64,000 bases of DNA from Micropruina sonneratiae (GCF_025972045.1 NZ_JAPDHX010000002.1:558001-622000), one strand, 5' to 3'. Numbered from the stretch's first letter, positions 1-7,666 are shown. A program made the numbers and translations. The notes: generated by a model from the letters alone, not told the origin.

Positions 1-169
1 GGTCGACTCGCTGCCCGAACCCGCGCAGCACGGAGGTCGCGAGCCGCTTGAGCCTGGCCTGCACCGTATTGCGGGCCACGCCCAGCCTCCGCGCCACTCC
101 CAGCGTGGTGGCGTCCGGATCGTCGTCGAGGGCGAGCAGAATGCGGGCGTCGAGAGGGTCGATGGCCAT
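1..169 (-). CDS. Lrp/AsnC-family transcriptional regulator, N-terminal part (cut by window edge)
   Basis: Only the first 56 residues are inside the window; the C-terminal ligand-binding (RAM) domain lies beyond position 1. The visible part begins MAIDPLDARIL and runs through a helix-turn-helix of Lrp type (about residues 5-42, including GVARRLGVARNTVQARL). Family members bind DNA as oligomers and respond to amino acids. The gene is divergent from the YitT-type membrane protein at 312, so it may regulate that gene; this is inferred from position only. The start is the ATG read from 169; an alternative start further upstream is not excluded. Confidence 0.75.
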   Translation of the reverse strand, partial: MAIDPLDARILLALDDDPDATTLGVARRLGVARNTVQARLKRLATSVLRGFGQRVD

Positions 170-311
170 GGCTCGCATTGTATTGGTCACGATGCTGTAT
201 GAATAACGATGATGCTGCGCAGATTGCTCAGCTAGTTCATTGCTTGTTGCGCAGCGTGTCACCCACCGGCGACCATCGAGGTCCACCGGAGCGACCACGA
301 AGGAGCAGCCG

Positions 312-944
312 ATGACTCTCGCCCCGCCCCGCCCGGCCACCGAGGCCGGCGCCCTTCGGCACCGTCCGATCGAGGACGCCCTGGCCCTGCTGATCGGCAC
401 CTTCGTGGTGTCCCTCGGCATGCATCTGCTGCACGCGGCGCACGCCGTCACCGGCGGCACGGCCGGGCTCGCGCTGTTGCTGACCTATGCGACCGGTGCC
501 CCCCTCGGCGTGCTGTACCTGGTGATCACGCTGCCGTTCCTGATCATCGCCTACCGGATGAAGGGCTGGCGGTTCACGGTGCGGACGCTGCTCGCCATCA
601 CCCTGGTCTCGGTGTTCACCAGCGTCCACCCGGTTCTGCTGGTGGACGGTCCGCTGACCGGCGGGTACGGGGTCCTGGCCGGCAACCTGCTGGCCGGCCT
701 CGGCATGCTGGTGATCTTCCGGCACGGCGGCAGCCTGGGCGGCTTCAACACGATCGCCCTGATCGCGCAGGAGCGCCTCGGCGTGAAGGCTGGGTTGGTC
801 CAGTCCGGGCTCGACTGCGTGGTCATCCTGGTCTCGTTGAGCGTGGTCCCGCCGCTGACCGTTGCGCTGTCGGCCGCGGGGGCGATGCTGCTCGGACTGG
901 TGCTCGGGCTCAACCACCGGCCCGATCGCTACCTCGGGCGCTGA
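312..944 (+). CDS. YitT family (DUF161) integral membrane protein
   Basis: A 210-aa protein with about six hydrophobic segments and little soluble sequence. Conserved-looking glycine-rich turns (TGGTAGLALLL, and GGSLGGFN near residue 145) match the YitT/DUF161 membrane family. The family's function is poorly defined; some members are proposed as transporters. The start is placed at the ATG at 312 because it is preceded by AAGGAG and because residues upstream in the same frame are basic and unlike a membrane protein. It is transcribed away from an Lrp-type regulator, a common arrangement for small effluxers, and it ends at a strong hairpin. Confidence 0.75.
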   Translation: MTLAPPRPATEAGALRHRPIEDALALLIGTFVVSLGMHLLHAAHAVTGGTAGLALLLTYATGAPLGVLYLVITLPFLIIAYRMKGWRFTVRTLLAITLVSVFTSVHPVLLVDGPLTGGYGVLAGNLLAGLGMLVIFRHGGSLGGFNTIALIAQERLGVKAGLVQSGLDCVVILVSLSVVPPLTVALSAAGAMLLGLVLGLNHRPDRYLGR

Positions 945-998
945 GCGGTACGCCGCCGTCCGACCCCCCGGGCCGCCACCCCCGAACCCGGACAGCGA

Positions 999-1024
999 AA
1001 GGCCCCCGCCGCGGCGGGGGCCTT
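999..1024. terminator. Bidirectional hairpin terminator between convergent genes
   Basis: A 12-bp stem (AAGGCCCCCGCC with GGCGGGGGCCTT) with a 2-base centre lies between the ends of the rightward YitT gene and the leftward L,D-transpeptidase gene. It is flanked by A and T runs, so it can end transcripts from either side. Confidence 0.75.
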
Positions 1025-1038
1025 CGGGCGTCCGGTGA

Positions 1039-2010
1039 TCAGGCGGTCGCCTTGGTGGAGTAGATGTGCACCTTGGCGCCGATGGGGGTCTTCTTGAAGA
1101 TCCACTGCGCGTCGGAGAGCTTGCGGATGTTCACGCAGCCGTGGCTGGACGAGGCGTAGCCGGAACTGTTGAAGCCCGGCGAATAGTGCACGTACATGTC
1201 CGGGTAGAACATCGTGCTGTACGGCATGGCGCCGCTGCCGTAGTTCTCCGAGTACGGGTTCACCTGCTTGTCGTAGACCTTCCAGGTGCCGTTCGCGGTC
1301 GGGAAGTTGCGCCAGATGTACGTCTTGGCGTGCTGCGCGTAGCCGCCGAGCCGCACCTTGAAGGTCTTGATGATCTCGCCGTTGCGCAGCCAGTACAGCT
1401 TGCGGTGCGCCTGGTCGACGCACAGCACGACGCCCTTGGTGAAACAGGTCTTGGGCAGCTCCTTCGAGACCGTCGGCGCCTTGGACGCCAGCGCCAGCCA
1501 GGTGGACTTGCCGGCGAAGCCGTCGGCGTCCAGACCGCGCGAACGCTGGTAGTTCAGCACCGCGTTGACCCCGGCGACGCTCAGGTAGCTGGACACCGAC
1601 CACGGGTAGAAGCCGGCCTTCTTCAGCTCCTTCTGGAGCAGCGTCGTGCAGGCGCCGGACGAGCCGGGCCGCACGGTGGTCGACTTGCAGGACTTGAACT
1701 TCTTGCGCACCGAGTCGCTCAACAGCGTCCACGGGTTGGGCTCGGCGGTCTTGGTGGCGCTCGGCTGGGGCGTCGCCGAGGCGGTGCCGGTGGCCGAGCC
1801 CGTGGCGGTGGCGGACGCGGTGGCCGTGGCGACCGGGGCCGCGGTGGTGGGACTGTTCACCCCCGCGGCGGCCGGGGAGACGGCACAGCCGGCCGTCATG
1901 GCCAACAGGGCTGCTGCTACTCCACCCGCTGCGACCAGCTTGCGACGTCCCCGAACGGGGGCGGCATCAGCGGCGGAGGGGGTGGAAAGGGTGATGGTGG
2001 GGTTACGCAC
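1039..2010 (-). CDS. L,D-transpeptidase lipoprotein with peptidoglycan-binding domain
   Basis: A 323-aa exported cell-wall enzyme. Family members make 3-3 cross-links in peptidoglycan or attach proteins to it. Residues 20-41 form a signal sequence ending in the lipobox TAGC, with Cys42 as the lipid site. A Thr/Ala/Ser-rich linker (45-95) follows, then a peptidoglycan-binding-1-like helical domain (about 95-175). The YkuD catalytic domain carries the signature SHGCVNIR near residue 290, where the Cys is the nucleophile. The linker length and composition fit a protein that spans the wall from the membrane. It is followed by a strong terminator and appears to be transcribed alone. Confidence 0.88.
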   Translation of the reverse strand: MRNPTITLSTPSAADAAPVRGRRKLVAAGGVAAALLAMTAGCAVSPAAAGVNSPTTAAPVATATASATATGSATGTASATPQPSATKTAEPNPWTLLSDSVRKKFKSCKSTTVRPGSSGACTTLLQKELKKAGFYPWSVSSYLSVAGVNAVLNYQRSRGLDADGFAGKSTWLALASKAPTVSKELPKTCFTKGVVLCVDQAHRKLYWLRNGEIIKTFKVRLGGYAQHAKTYIWRNFPTANGTWKVYDKQVNPYSENYGSGAMPYSTMFYPDMYVHYSPGFNSSGYASSSHGCVNIRKLSDAQWIFKKTPIGAKVHIYSTKATA

Positions 2011-2105
2011 CGCGGTCCTTCCAGGTACTTGACGCCCTCATCGTAACTTCGCCGGGCCCGATTCCCCGAACCGGCGCTCAGGCGGCACTCGAGATTCCGC
2101 TGTGA

Positions 2106-2861
2106 CTACGGCTGCGGCAGGTGACGGTACCGGTAGCGATGATGGTCGTGGTAGCCGAGTCGGCGGTAGAGCGCCACGGCCGCACTGTTGTGGGCGAACA
2201 CCTGCAGGGCCGCCATCGTCGCCCCCTGCTCGGCGCCACGCAGGGCCAGGGCGGCGGTGATGAGCGTGCCGAGTCCGCGCCGGCGATGGGCCGGCAGCAC
2301 CTCGATCGCGGTCAGCACCACGACGTCGCCGGCGACCGCGGCCCGGCCGATGCCGAGCAGCTCATCCCCGGCGCGCACGCTCAGGTAGGACGCCGGCGCC
2401 GCCTCGATCACCCGCCGGGCCGCCTCGGGCAGGGTGGCTCCGCGATGGTGGTAGAGGCCCAGCCAGTCCGCGCCGGGCGCCTGCGTCCAGGCGGGCACCA
2501 CCGGGTCGGGCCAGACGGGCGGAGCCGATCGGGTGTCCCGCACCATGACCGCGGTCCAGGGCTCGGCCGCCCAGCCGCGCTCGTCGCACAGCTCGTGGAC
2601 CCCGGCCGCGGCGTCCTGCTGGGGCCCGGTCGGCAGGCTCGAGGGCACCTGCAGCCGTGGCGCCAGGCCGCGGGCGACATACCAGCCCTGGACCGCGGTC
2701 AGTGCGTCGCCCAGCGGCAGTCCGGGGTCGCCGATCGGCAGCGCCGAGTTGGCCCGGCTGGTGAAGCCGCCCGCGGCGCGCAACTCCCACTCCCCCAGCC
2801 GGTCCTGCTCGAGGCCCGGCCAGGTGCGGGCGCACAGCCGCTGCAGGGTGGCGATGTCCAT
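2106..2861 (-). CDS. GNAT family N-acetyltransferase
   Basis: A 251-aa protein. The C-terminal half shows a standard GNAT fold: the acetyl-CoA loop reads LPAHRRRGLGTLI (Q/RxxGxG/A type), followed by a helix and an FAHNSAAVALYRRLGY motif typical of motif B. The N-terminal half is a second, less recognisable GNAT-like domain, a layout known from mycothiol-synthase-like and other two-domain actinobacterial acetyltransferases. The substrate cannot be read from sequence. The start is placed at 2861 (MDIATLQ) because upstream residues in frame look non-coding and an AGGGGT precedes this ATG; a start at 2906 is possible. Confidence 0.8.
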   Translation of the reverse strand: MDIATLQRLCARTWPGLEQDRLGEWELRAAGGFTSRANSALPIGDPGLPLGDALTAVQGWYVARGLAPRLQVPSSLPTGPQQDAAAGVHELCDERGWAAEPWTAVMVRDTRSAPPVWPDPVVPAWTQAPGADWLGLYHHRGATLPEAARRVIEAAPASYLSVRAGDELLGIGRAAVAGDVVVLTAIEVLPAHRRRGLGTLITAALALRGAEQGATMAALQVFAHNSAAVALYRRLGYHDHHRYRYRHLPQP

Positions 2862-2921
2862 GACCCCTACGATGCCGCCCCCGGCCGTCGCGGGGCCGGC
2901 GTCCACGCTGGGTGCCGGCCT

Positions 2922-3224
2922 TTACCAGGACGCCGTGGTGATCCCGGGCAACTCACCGGCGTGCGCGAGCTCACGGAACCGGATCCTCGACACCCCGGCG
3001 ACCCGCAGGAATCCCCGCGGCCGCCCGTCGACGGCGTCCCTGTTGCGCAGCCGGGTCGGCGAGGCGTCGCGGGGCAGCCCGGACAGGGCGCGCTGCGCCG
3101 CCATCCGCTCGTCGAGCGACTCGGCCGTCCGGGCCAACCGCTTCAGCTCCGCACGCCGCCGGGCGTAGCGCTGCACCACGGCGGCTCGCCGCCGCTGGGC
3201 GACGATCTTCGACGTCGTGGCCAT
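2922..3224 (-). CDS. rpsN: 30S ribosomal protein S14, zinc-independent form
   Basis: A 100-aa S14 of the long form with no cysteine, so it lacks the CxxC zinc ribbon of the short form. It carries the S14 core RDASPTRLRNRD and the RPRGFLR stretch that contacts 16S rRNA. It is the third gene of rpmB-rpmG-rpsN: its ATG overlaps the rpmG stop codon (ATGA). In other actinobacteria the same trio is induced by Zur on zinc starvation and replaces zinc-binding copies in the ribosome. The presence of the zinc-binding counterparts elsewhere in this genome is inferred, not seen. Confidence 0.93.
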   Translation of the reverse strand: MATTSKIVAQRRRAAVVQRYARRRAELKRLARTAESLDERMAAQRALSGLPRDASPTRLRNRDAVDGRPRGFLRVAGVSRIRFRELAHAGELPGITTASW

Positions 3225-3394
3225 CAGCGGGTCTCCTTGAACTCGACGTGCCGGCGCACGACCGGGTCGTAGCGCCGCAGCACCAGTCGCTCGAGGTCGT
3301 TGCGGCGGTTCTTGCGGGTGACGTAGGTGTATCCGGTGCCGGCGCTGGAGCGCAGCTTCACGATCGGGCGCAGGTCGCGGTTCCCCTTCGCCAT
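3224..3394 (-). CDS. rpmG: 50S ribosomal protein L33, zinc-independent form
   Basis: A 56-aa protein, [16 protein letters not shown] through the typical [13 protein letters not shown] stretch, recognised as L33. It has no cysteine, whereas the zinc-binding form has two CxxC pairs. It is translationally coupled on both sides: its ATG overlaps the last base of the rpmB stop (TAA) and its TGA overlaps the rpsN ATG. This coupling implies fixed stoichiometry of L28, L33 and S14 made from one Zur-controlled transcript. Confidence 0.93.
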   Translation of the reverse strand: MAKGNRDLRPIVKLRSSAGTGYTYVTRKNRRNDLERLVLRRYDPVVRRHVEFKETR

Positions 3395-3630
3395 TACAAC
3401 CGCACCCCCTGCGCCAGCAGGTCGGCCACGACGGCCTCGATCCCGCGCCGGTCGACGACCTTGATGCCGCGCGCGCTGAGCCGCAGGCGCACGGTGCGCC
3501 CCAGGCTGGGCACCCAGTAGCCGCGGTTCTGCACGTTGACGTCGAAGCGCCGCCGCGTCCGGCGATGCGAATGGGGCACGTTGTTGCCGAAGCCGGGACG
3601 GGCCCCGGTCACCTGGCAGGTGCGAGCCAT
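3394..3630 (-). CDS. rpmB: 50S ribosomal protein L28, zinc-independent form
   Basis: A 78-aa L28 ([25 protein letters not shown]). Only one cysteine remains of the N-terminal CxxC pair (TCQVTG), so zinc binding is not expected. The start at 3630 is preceded by GAGAGGAG, a strong ribosome-binding site, and matches the usual L28 N terminus. It is the first gene of the leftward arm of the zinc-sparing cluster, 30 bp from the Zur-type operator shared with the divergent rpmE arm. Confidence 0.93.
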   Translation of the reverse strand: MARTCQVTGARPGFGNNVPHSHRRTRRRFDVNVQNRGYWVPSLGRTVRLRLSARGIKVVDRRGIEAVVADLLAQGVRL

Positions 3631-3659
3631 GTCGCTCCTCTCGTGAACTGTGTTGGTAG

Positions 3660-3674
3660 TGGTAATCATTTGCA
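3660..3674. promoter_or_regulatory. Zur-type operator between the two ribosomal-protein arms
   Basis: TGCAAATGATTACCA (bottom strand) matches the actinobacterial Zur consensus TGAAAATGATTTTCA at 12 of 15 positions. It lies between the divergent rpmB and rpmE starts and would let one Zur dimer repress both arms when zinc is sufficient. A TAGGCT hexamer at 3677-3682, 8 bp before the rpmE ATG and without a Shine-Dalgarno, suggests a leaderless rightward transcript. Confidence 0.65.
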
Positions 3675-3690
3675 TCTAGGCTAGCGCGTC

Positions 3691-3945
3691 ATGAGCAGAC
3701 ACACACACCCCGGCTACCGTCCGGTCGTCTTCCGGGACGCCTCGGCCGGGTTGATTTTCCTCACCCGCTCGACGGTGGCCACCGACCGCACCGTCGAGCA
3801 CGCAGGCGGCACCTACCCCCTGGTCGACGTGGAGATCTCCAGCGCCAGCCACCCCTTCTGGACCGGGCGCAGCCGGGTCGTCGACACCGAGGGCCGGGTG
3901 CAGGCCTTCGAGCGCCGCTACGGCTCAAGCAGAGGTCGCCGATGA
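3691..3945 (+). CDS. rpmE2: 50S ribosomal protein L31 type B, zinc-independent
   Basis: An 84-aa L31 of type [26 protein letters not shown] and a C-terminal FERRYG are diagnostic. It has no cysteine, so it is the zinc-free paralogue. It is the first gene of rpmE2-rpmJ-mrf-rpmF. No ribosome-binding site is visible before the ATG, which fits a leaderless message starting at the Zur-controlled promoter. Its TGA overlaps the rpmJ ATG. Confidence 0.95.
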   Translation: MSRHTHPGYRPVVFRDASAGLIFLTRSTVATDRTVEHAGGTYPLVDVEISSASHPFWTGRSRVVDTEGRVQAFERRYGSSRGRR

Positions 3946-4064
3946 AGGTGCGCAACTCGCTGCGGGCGCTCAAGCGCCTGCCCGGCGCCCAGATCGTGCA
4001 CCGCCGCGGCCGGGTGTTCGTGATCAACAAGCGCAACCCACGGATGAAGGCGAGGCAGGGATGA
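3942..4064 (+). CDS. rpmJ: 50S ribosomal protein L36, zinc-independent form
   Basis: A 40-aa protein, [17 protein letters not shown] to [11 protein letters not shown], recognised as the longer L36 form. It contains no cysteine or histidine zinc cluster (the zinc form has CxxC and a further Cys/His). The ATG overlaps the rpmE2 stop (ATGA) and its own stop overlaps the start of the next gene (ATGA), so it is embedded in a coupled operon. Confidence 0.93.
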   Translation: MKVRNSLRALKRLPGAQIVHRRGRVFVINKRNPRMKARQG

Positions 4065-5161
4065 GCGCGAGCCTGCGGCCGGTGCCGGTCATCCTGGTGA
4101 GTGGAGTGGCCGAGCCCCCGATGGCGGCGACCGCGGTGGCGCTGCAGTGGGACCTGCCCACCGCCGTCGCGCTGCGGCACGAGATCGATCCCCACCGCGA
4201 GGTGCTGATCCGCACCGTCTCCGACGCCGACGGCCTGCTCGAACGGACCGAGATCGACGTGCAGCACGCCTGCGTCAGCTGCGCCATCCGCGAGGACGTC
4301 GTGCCCACCATGGAGCGGTTGGCGGCGTCCGGACGATGGGAGGCGGTGATCGCCCAGCTGCCGGTCACCGCCGACGCCACCCAGGTGTGCCGGGTGCTCG
4401 GCTACCAGCCGGCGGCCGGCCCGCATTTGCGGGTGGCGGCGACCGTTGTCGCACTCGAGGGTGCCACGGTGGCGGACGATCTGCTCGGTGACGACCTGCT
4501 CACCGAACGCGACCTTCCCGTCCGCGGCGACGACGCCCGCGGTGTCGGCGAGACGACCTCGGCGATGGTCGAGTACGCCGACGCGGTGGTCGCCTACGAG
4601 GCGGACGCCGCGGCGTCCGATCTGCTGCGGGCGCTGGCCAGGCCCGACGCGCGCCTGGTCGGCTCCGTGGCCGGTCTGGACGCCCACGAACTCGTCGCCG
4701 GCATCCATCGTCACGAGCACAGTGAGGACTGGGTGCAGGTCGTCCGGCGCGAGCCCCTGCCCGCGATGGACGGCAGCCGAGCCTGGGTGCTGGACTTCCG
4801 CTCCGACAGGCCCTTCCACCCCGTCCGGCTTCAGGAGCGGATCGAGTTGCTGGGCCGGGGCAGGCGCCGCTCGCGCGGGTGCTTCTGGCTGCCCAGCCGG
4901 CCCACTCAGGTGTGCCAGTGGGACGGGGCCGGCGGCATGGTCAGCATCGGCCGGACCGACCAGTGGGAGGCGGGCGAGCCGCTCACCCGGATCGTTGTGG
5001 TCGGGGTGGACGACGAGCGCGAGCGGGTCGCCCGGGCCTTCGAGTCGTGCCTGCTCACCGACGCCGAGCTCGCCGAGCGGGGACGGTACTGGGAGGTCGG
5101 CTCCGACGGTCTCGAGCCGTGGCTGGGACCCGTCGACGGCGCGCTGGCGGGGTGGTCGTGA
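4061..5161 (+). CDS. mrf: COG0523/CobW-like protein, probable Mrf (hibernation-factor recruitment factor)
   Basis: A 366-aa protein of the CobW/COG0523 family with the usual GCxCC metal motif degraded to [11 protein letters not shown] (Cys71, Cys74). The N-terminal P-loop is absent: the segment after PVILVSG reads [10 protein letters not shown], with no GxGKT. This combination matches the mycobacterial protein encoded with zinc-independent ribosomal proteins (Mrf, the Rv0106 type), which is known to recruit the hibernation factor Mpy to ribosomes in zinc starvation. The C-terminal half (CobW_C-like) has [18 protein letters not shown]. It overlaps rpmJ and rpmF at both ends, so it is co-translated with L36 and L32. 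The specific role here is inferred from family and operon. Confidence 0.8.
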   Translation: MSASLRPVPVILVSGVAEPPMAATAVALQWDLPTAVALRHEIDPHREVLIRTVSDADGLLERTEIDVQHACVSCAIREDVVPTMERLAASGRWEAVIAQLPVTADATQVCRVLGYQPAAGPHLRVAATVVALEGATVADDLLGDDLLTERDLPVRGDDARGVGETTSAMVEYADAVVAYEADAAASDLLRALARPDARLVGSVAGLDAHELVAGIHRHEHSEDWVQVVRREPLPAMDGSRAWVLDFRSDRPFHPVRLQERIELLGRGRRRSRGCFWLPSRPTQVCQWDGAGGMVSIGRTDQWEAGEPLTRIVVVGVDDERERVARAFESCLLTDAELAERGRYWEVGSDGLEPWLGPVDGALAGWS

Positions 5162-5328
5162 TGGCCGTCCCCAAGCGCCGGCAGTCGCGCAGCAACACCC
5201 GGCACCGGCGCTCGCAGTGGAGGGCCGCGCCGATCGACCTGGTTCCGATCCGTCTCGCGGGCATCGAGTACCGGGTGCCGCGCCGCCTCGTCAGGGCCTA
5301 CCAGCGCGGGCTCATCGAGCCTGGCTGA
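5161..5328 (+). CDS. rpmF: 50S ribosomal protein L32, zinc-independent form
   Basis: A 55-aa L32 with the standard N terminus [20 protein letters not shown]. The C terminus ([20 protein letters not shown]) has no cysteine and replaces the CxxC...CxxC zinc ribbon of the other form. The ATG shares one base with the stop of the mrf gene. It is the last gene of the zinc-sparing operon; no clear terminator follows before hup. Confidence 0.93.
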   Translation: MAVPKRRQSRSNTRHRRSQWRAAPIDLVPIRLAGIEYRVPRRLVRAYQRGLIEPG

Positions 5329-5412
5329 CGGCCGCCACGATTTCCCTGCCCGATCCCACACCACCCGACCTGCCCGGCTGATCCCGGACGGGTCGCACCG
5401 AAGGAGAGAACC

Positions 5413-5694
5413 TTGAACAACAGAGAACTCGTCGCCGCCGTCGCCACCCGGACGGGGCTCGGCCTCCACGCCGCTCAGGACGCGGTGAGTGCCGTCTTCG
5501 ACCTCATCGCAGCCGAGGTGGCCGACGGCGAGCAGGTCACCCTGCCCGGTTTCGGCACCTTCACCGCCCGCGAACGGGCCGCCCGCACCGGCCGCAACCC
5601 CCGCACCGGCGAGCCGATCGAGATTCCCGCGGGCCGCTCCCCCGGCTTCAAGCCCTCGGCGGTCTTGCGCAAGCGGCTCTCCGACGCCGGCTGA
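5413..5694 (+). CDS. hup: HU-family DNA-binding protein
   Basis: A 93-aa histone-like protein with the full HU fold: N-terminal helices (MNNRELVAAVATRTGL), the GFGTFTARERAARTGRNPRTGE signature of the DNA-binding arm, and FKPSAVLRKRL at the C terminus. It lacks the long Lys/Ala-rich tail of the main mycobacterial or streptomycete HupB/HupS, so it is a short HU. AAGGAGAG lies just before the ATG. It begins 84 bp after rpmF and could belong to the same transcript; if so its synthesis would rise in zinc starvation, which is an inference from spacing. Confidence 0.9.
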   Translation: MNNRELVAAVATRTGLGLHAAQDAVSAVFDLIAAEVADGEQVTLPGFGTFTARERAARTGRNPRTGEPIEIPAGRSPGFKPSAVLRKRLSDAG

Positions 5695-5735
5695 AACCCC
5701 GCCCCCGGCGACGCCGGCTCCGGCTCGCACGGGTT

Positions 5736-5775
5736 GATCCACATCGGGCACCGACTACGGTGCCCGATGTGGATC
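5736..5775. terminator. 17-bp perfect inverted repeat after hup
   Basis: GATCCACATCGGGCACC and its exact complement GGTGCCCGATGTGGATC are separated by a 6-base loop (GACTAC). It lies 41 bp after the hup stop codon. There is no U-run, so it may act as an intrinsic terminator of the actinobacterial L-shaped type, or protect the 3' end of the message. It is more regular than most terminators in the window. Confidence 0.55.
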
Positions 5776-5813
5776 GACTCCCCGAGGCGCGCTCCGCACT
5801 CGTCCGCACATGC

Positions 5814-5841
5814 GAAAACCCCCTCTGACGAGGGGGTTTTC
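5814..5841. terminator. Ancestral tRNA-Glu terminator, now separated from its gene
   Basis: An 11-bp stem (GAAAACCCCCT with AGGGGGTTTTC) with a 6-base loop and T-runs on both strands. It sits immediately beyond the 3' side of the attL tRNA fragment. Before the element integrated it would have been directly downstream of tRNA-Glu on the minus strand. It is now about 8.5 kb from the intact tRNA. Confidence 0.7.
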
Positions 5842-5844
5842 CGT

Positions 5845-5891
5845 TTGCAGCCCCGACGGGATTCGAACCCGCGCTACCGCCTTGAGAGGGC
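5845..5891. repeat. attL: 47-bp tRNA-Glu 3'-half direct repeat
   Basis: This 47-bp stretch is identical to 14377-14423 (constant offset of 8532 bp). It corresponds to the 3' half of tRNA-Glu from the anticodon loop through the T arm and acceptor 3' strand, plus three bases. It is not a complete tRNA. The bases on each side differ from the other copy, which fixes the repeat limits. It is the left attachment site of the integrated element. Confidence 0.93.
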
Positions 5892-6127
5892 AAGTGGGAG
5901 CATCCTGAGGGGGCAAAGAGAACGACCGCCGAGCCTTGATTGCCTTCGTTGGCTTGTCACGCTCAGCGGGCGAACTGACCCGCCTGTGTCTCGTCTGTGT
6001 CCCTGACGGGGTTGCGTGGGCGACCGGTGTCGTCGAGGAGCGCATCTGCGGTTCCTCGACTTCTAAGGATTTACTCAGGTTAAATTTCGCTCTGGCTGGA
6101 CGGCCCAAAGGATGGTAAATTGCTCCG

Positions 6128-6235
6128 ATGGCGGACCTGACGAGATATCTGTTGCGAACCCTGTGCGTGCTCGTAGCCACGGCCGGCGTGCTTTCGTTTA
6201 CGAGCGGCTCCTTCGACGGCCTCGCACACTTATGA
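6128..6235 (+). other. Orphan signal-peptide reading frame upstream of the metzincin-like gene
   Basis: An ATG at 6128 opens a 35-codon frame reading MADLTRYLLRTLCVLVATAG and ending in a TGA at 6233. It has a charged start and a hydrophobic core, as a Sec signal peptide should. The frame of the metzincin-like protein just downstream is open from about 6177 but has no usable start codon before 6315. Skipping one base near 6229-6232 (CACTTATGAC) joins the two into one secreted protein. An indel, a sequencing error or programmed frameshifting could explain it; the first two are more likely. Confidence 0.5.
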
Positions 6236-6314
6236 CGGGATAGTCCCGACTAACACATACAATACGTACCCGACGTTCCACTTCTGCGAGAATGCGAGCG
6301 GGCCAACAGATCCG

Positions 6315-6821
6315 GTGGCAGTGGTGTGTCAGACCGATAGCTCCGGGTGGTACTGGTATGCGGATAGCGGGGACCCTGGCGAGTTGGAGGCGGATGACAA
6401 AGCATCGGCTCAAAGCGTCTTGTCGAGCCAATACAATCCTACAGATTTGACTGTCCACTACGATAGCACGCCAGTCTTTTCAGGTTCGGGGGAAACAGAC
6501 TTGATCCTAGAGGAAGCCGAGTCGGCCAAGCCGCTCCCAAGCAGCGTGCTTGGGATTACGTGGTGTAACGACGCGGTCAACGGTGATCCTCAGTGGGACT
6601 GTGACCAGACTTACGTGCGCATAGCCAATCCCTACTACCGATCGTTCTCAGGTTCAGTGGCGTGCCACGAAATGGGCCACGCAGTTGGGTTGGTCCACGG
6701 CAATGACGCGTCTCCGGTGCTGGATCCTGGTGATGCGCGCTTAGGCTGCATGGTCAACGAGGACGAGTTTCCCGGCTCGTTGGGCGCGGCGAGCGCTCAT
6801 TTGATAAATACTGTCTACTAG
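6315..6821 (+). CDS. Metzincin-like zinc metalloprotease domain protein (AICE cargo, 5' end probably frameshifted)
   Basis: A 168-aa reading frame from a GTG at 6315. It contains HEMGHAVGLVHG (residues 118-129), the metzincin zinc signature HExxHxxGxxH with zinc ligands His118, His122 and His128 and general base Glu119. It is followed by GCM (144-146), which could be the Met-turn. Six cysteines suggest disulphides outside the cell. No other protease family feature is recognised and the substrate is unknown. The true protein probably starts at 6128 with a signal peptide in another frame. Base composition is well below the host level. The lipoprotein gene starts 8 bp after the stop, suggesting a two-gene cargo unit. 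Confidence 0.65.
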   Translation: MAVVCQTDSSGWYWYADSGDPGELEADDKASAQSVLSSQYNPTDLTVHYDSTPVFSGSGETDLILEEAESAKPLPSSVLGITWCNDAVNGDPQWDCDQTYVRIANPYYRSFSGSVACHEMGHAVGLVHGNDASPVLDPGDARLGCMVNEDEFPGSLGAASAHLINTVY

Positions 6822-6829
6822 GAGTAGAA

Positions 6830-7570
6830 ATGATGGAACGAAAGGCAACCGTCATGGCTCTCGTAGTTGTGGCGCTAGGGGTCTCAGGCTGTGGGTACAA
6901 CGCGGGACCCACCGCTTCGTCCACGGGGGGTCGTCCCACGCAGACCGTTGCTGCGCCGGTGGTGCTTGGAGAAGGACGTGACCGCACAGGGAGTCGATCC
7001 GCTAGCGATTGGGCATCGAGTGCAGAGTTCGTCGTTGCTGTGACCGTGGTCAACGAGGTGCGGGGCAAGATTGCGAATGAGGATCTGGAACGCGAAGAGG
7101 GCATGATTTCACGAGAAGTCGTGCTTAGGGTTGATCGCTTGATATGGACCGCCGAAAGCGGCAAGGTTGAGGCCCCTCAAGAGATTCGGCAGCAAGCGGC
7201 AGGGTGGGTGTTCAACAATAACAATGGCACCGGTGAGCGCCCATTCGCCCTAACCAATGCATCCAGGCTTGAAGTTGGCCACAGCTACGTAACGGCCCTT
7301 GACTGGGTGGATGATCCGTGCTCTAAAGATGTGATGAAGGGGTCGTGGGTCGGTTTGGGTGCTTTTGGGACGATCCCATTTGATTCAGGGATTCTGGGAC
7401 TCGGGGAGGTTGAGGGGCGCATTCAAGACCTTCGCGGGGTTCGAGTAGATATCCCAACCTTGAGGACGGATGTTGCGGGCAAGTCGGTCGAGGAGTTGGC
7501 TGCACAGCTCTCGACAGCGGAACGCAAGAAGATCGCACCACATCCGACGGAGTGTGAGCCTGAGGACTAG
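6830..7570 (+). CDS. Hypothetical lipoprotein, partner of the metzincin-like protein
   Basis: A 246-aa protein with an N-terminal signal sequence and lipobox VSGC (Cys21), so it is expected to be anchored to the outer face of the membrane. After a Thr/Ser/Gly-rich linker (25-55) there is a mixed alpha/beta region with no domain I can name. The N-terminal MM is preceded by AGGAG. It follows the metzincin-like gene by 8 bp and is probably co-expressed; it could be an inhibitor, receptor or substrate tether, but nothing in the sequence decides this. Codon use is less GC-biased than the host genes. Confidence 0.7.
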   Translation: MMERKATVMALVVVALGVSGCGYNAGPTASSTGGRPTQTVAAPVVLGEGRDRTGSRSASDWASSAEFVVAVTVVNEVRGKIANEDLEREEGMISREVVLRVDRLIWTAESGKVEAPQEIRQQAAGWVFNNNNGTGERPFALTNASRLEVGHSYVTALDWVDDPCSKDVMKGSWVGLGAFGTIPFDSGILGLGEVEGRIQDLRGVRVDIPTLRTDVAGKSVEELAAQLSTAERKKIAPHPTECEPED

Positions 7571-7623
7571 GTGGTTTGGAACTTTGACCTGGATACGTGC
7601 CGGGGGCACCAGCGAGGACCGGC

Positions 7624-7666
7624 CCGCAGCGAGCGTAGCGAGTGAGGACACGGACCGCAGCGAGCG
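7624..7666. repeat. Short direct repeat in the convergent cargo intergenic region
   Basis: CCGCAGCGAGCG occurs at 7624-7635 and again at 7655-7666, within a GC-rich patch that differs from the low-GC genes on each side. The 155-bp gap 7571-7725 between the convergent lipoprotein gene and the 175-aa gene shows no other feature. Confidence 0.45.

Noticed and set aside
5845-5891. A possible second tRNA-Glu.
   Set aside because: Only the anticodon-to-3' half is present; there is no D arm or 5' acceptor strand. It is the attL copy.
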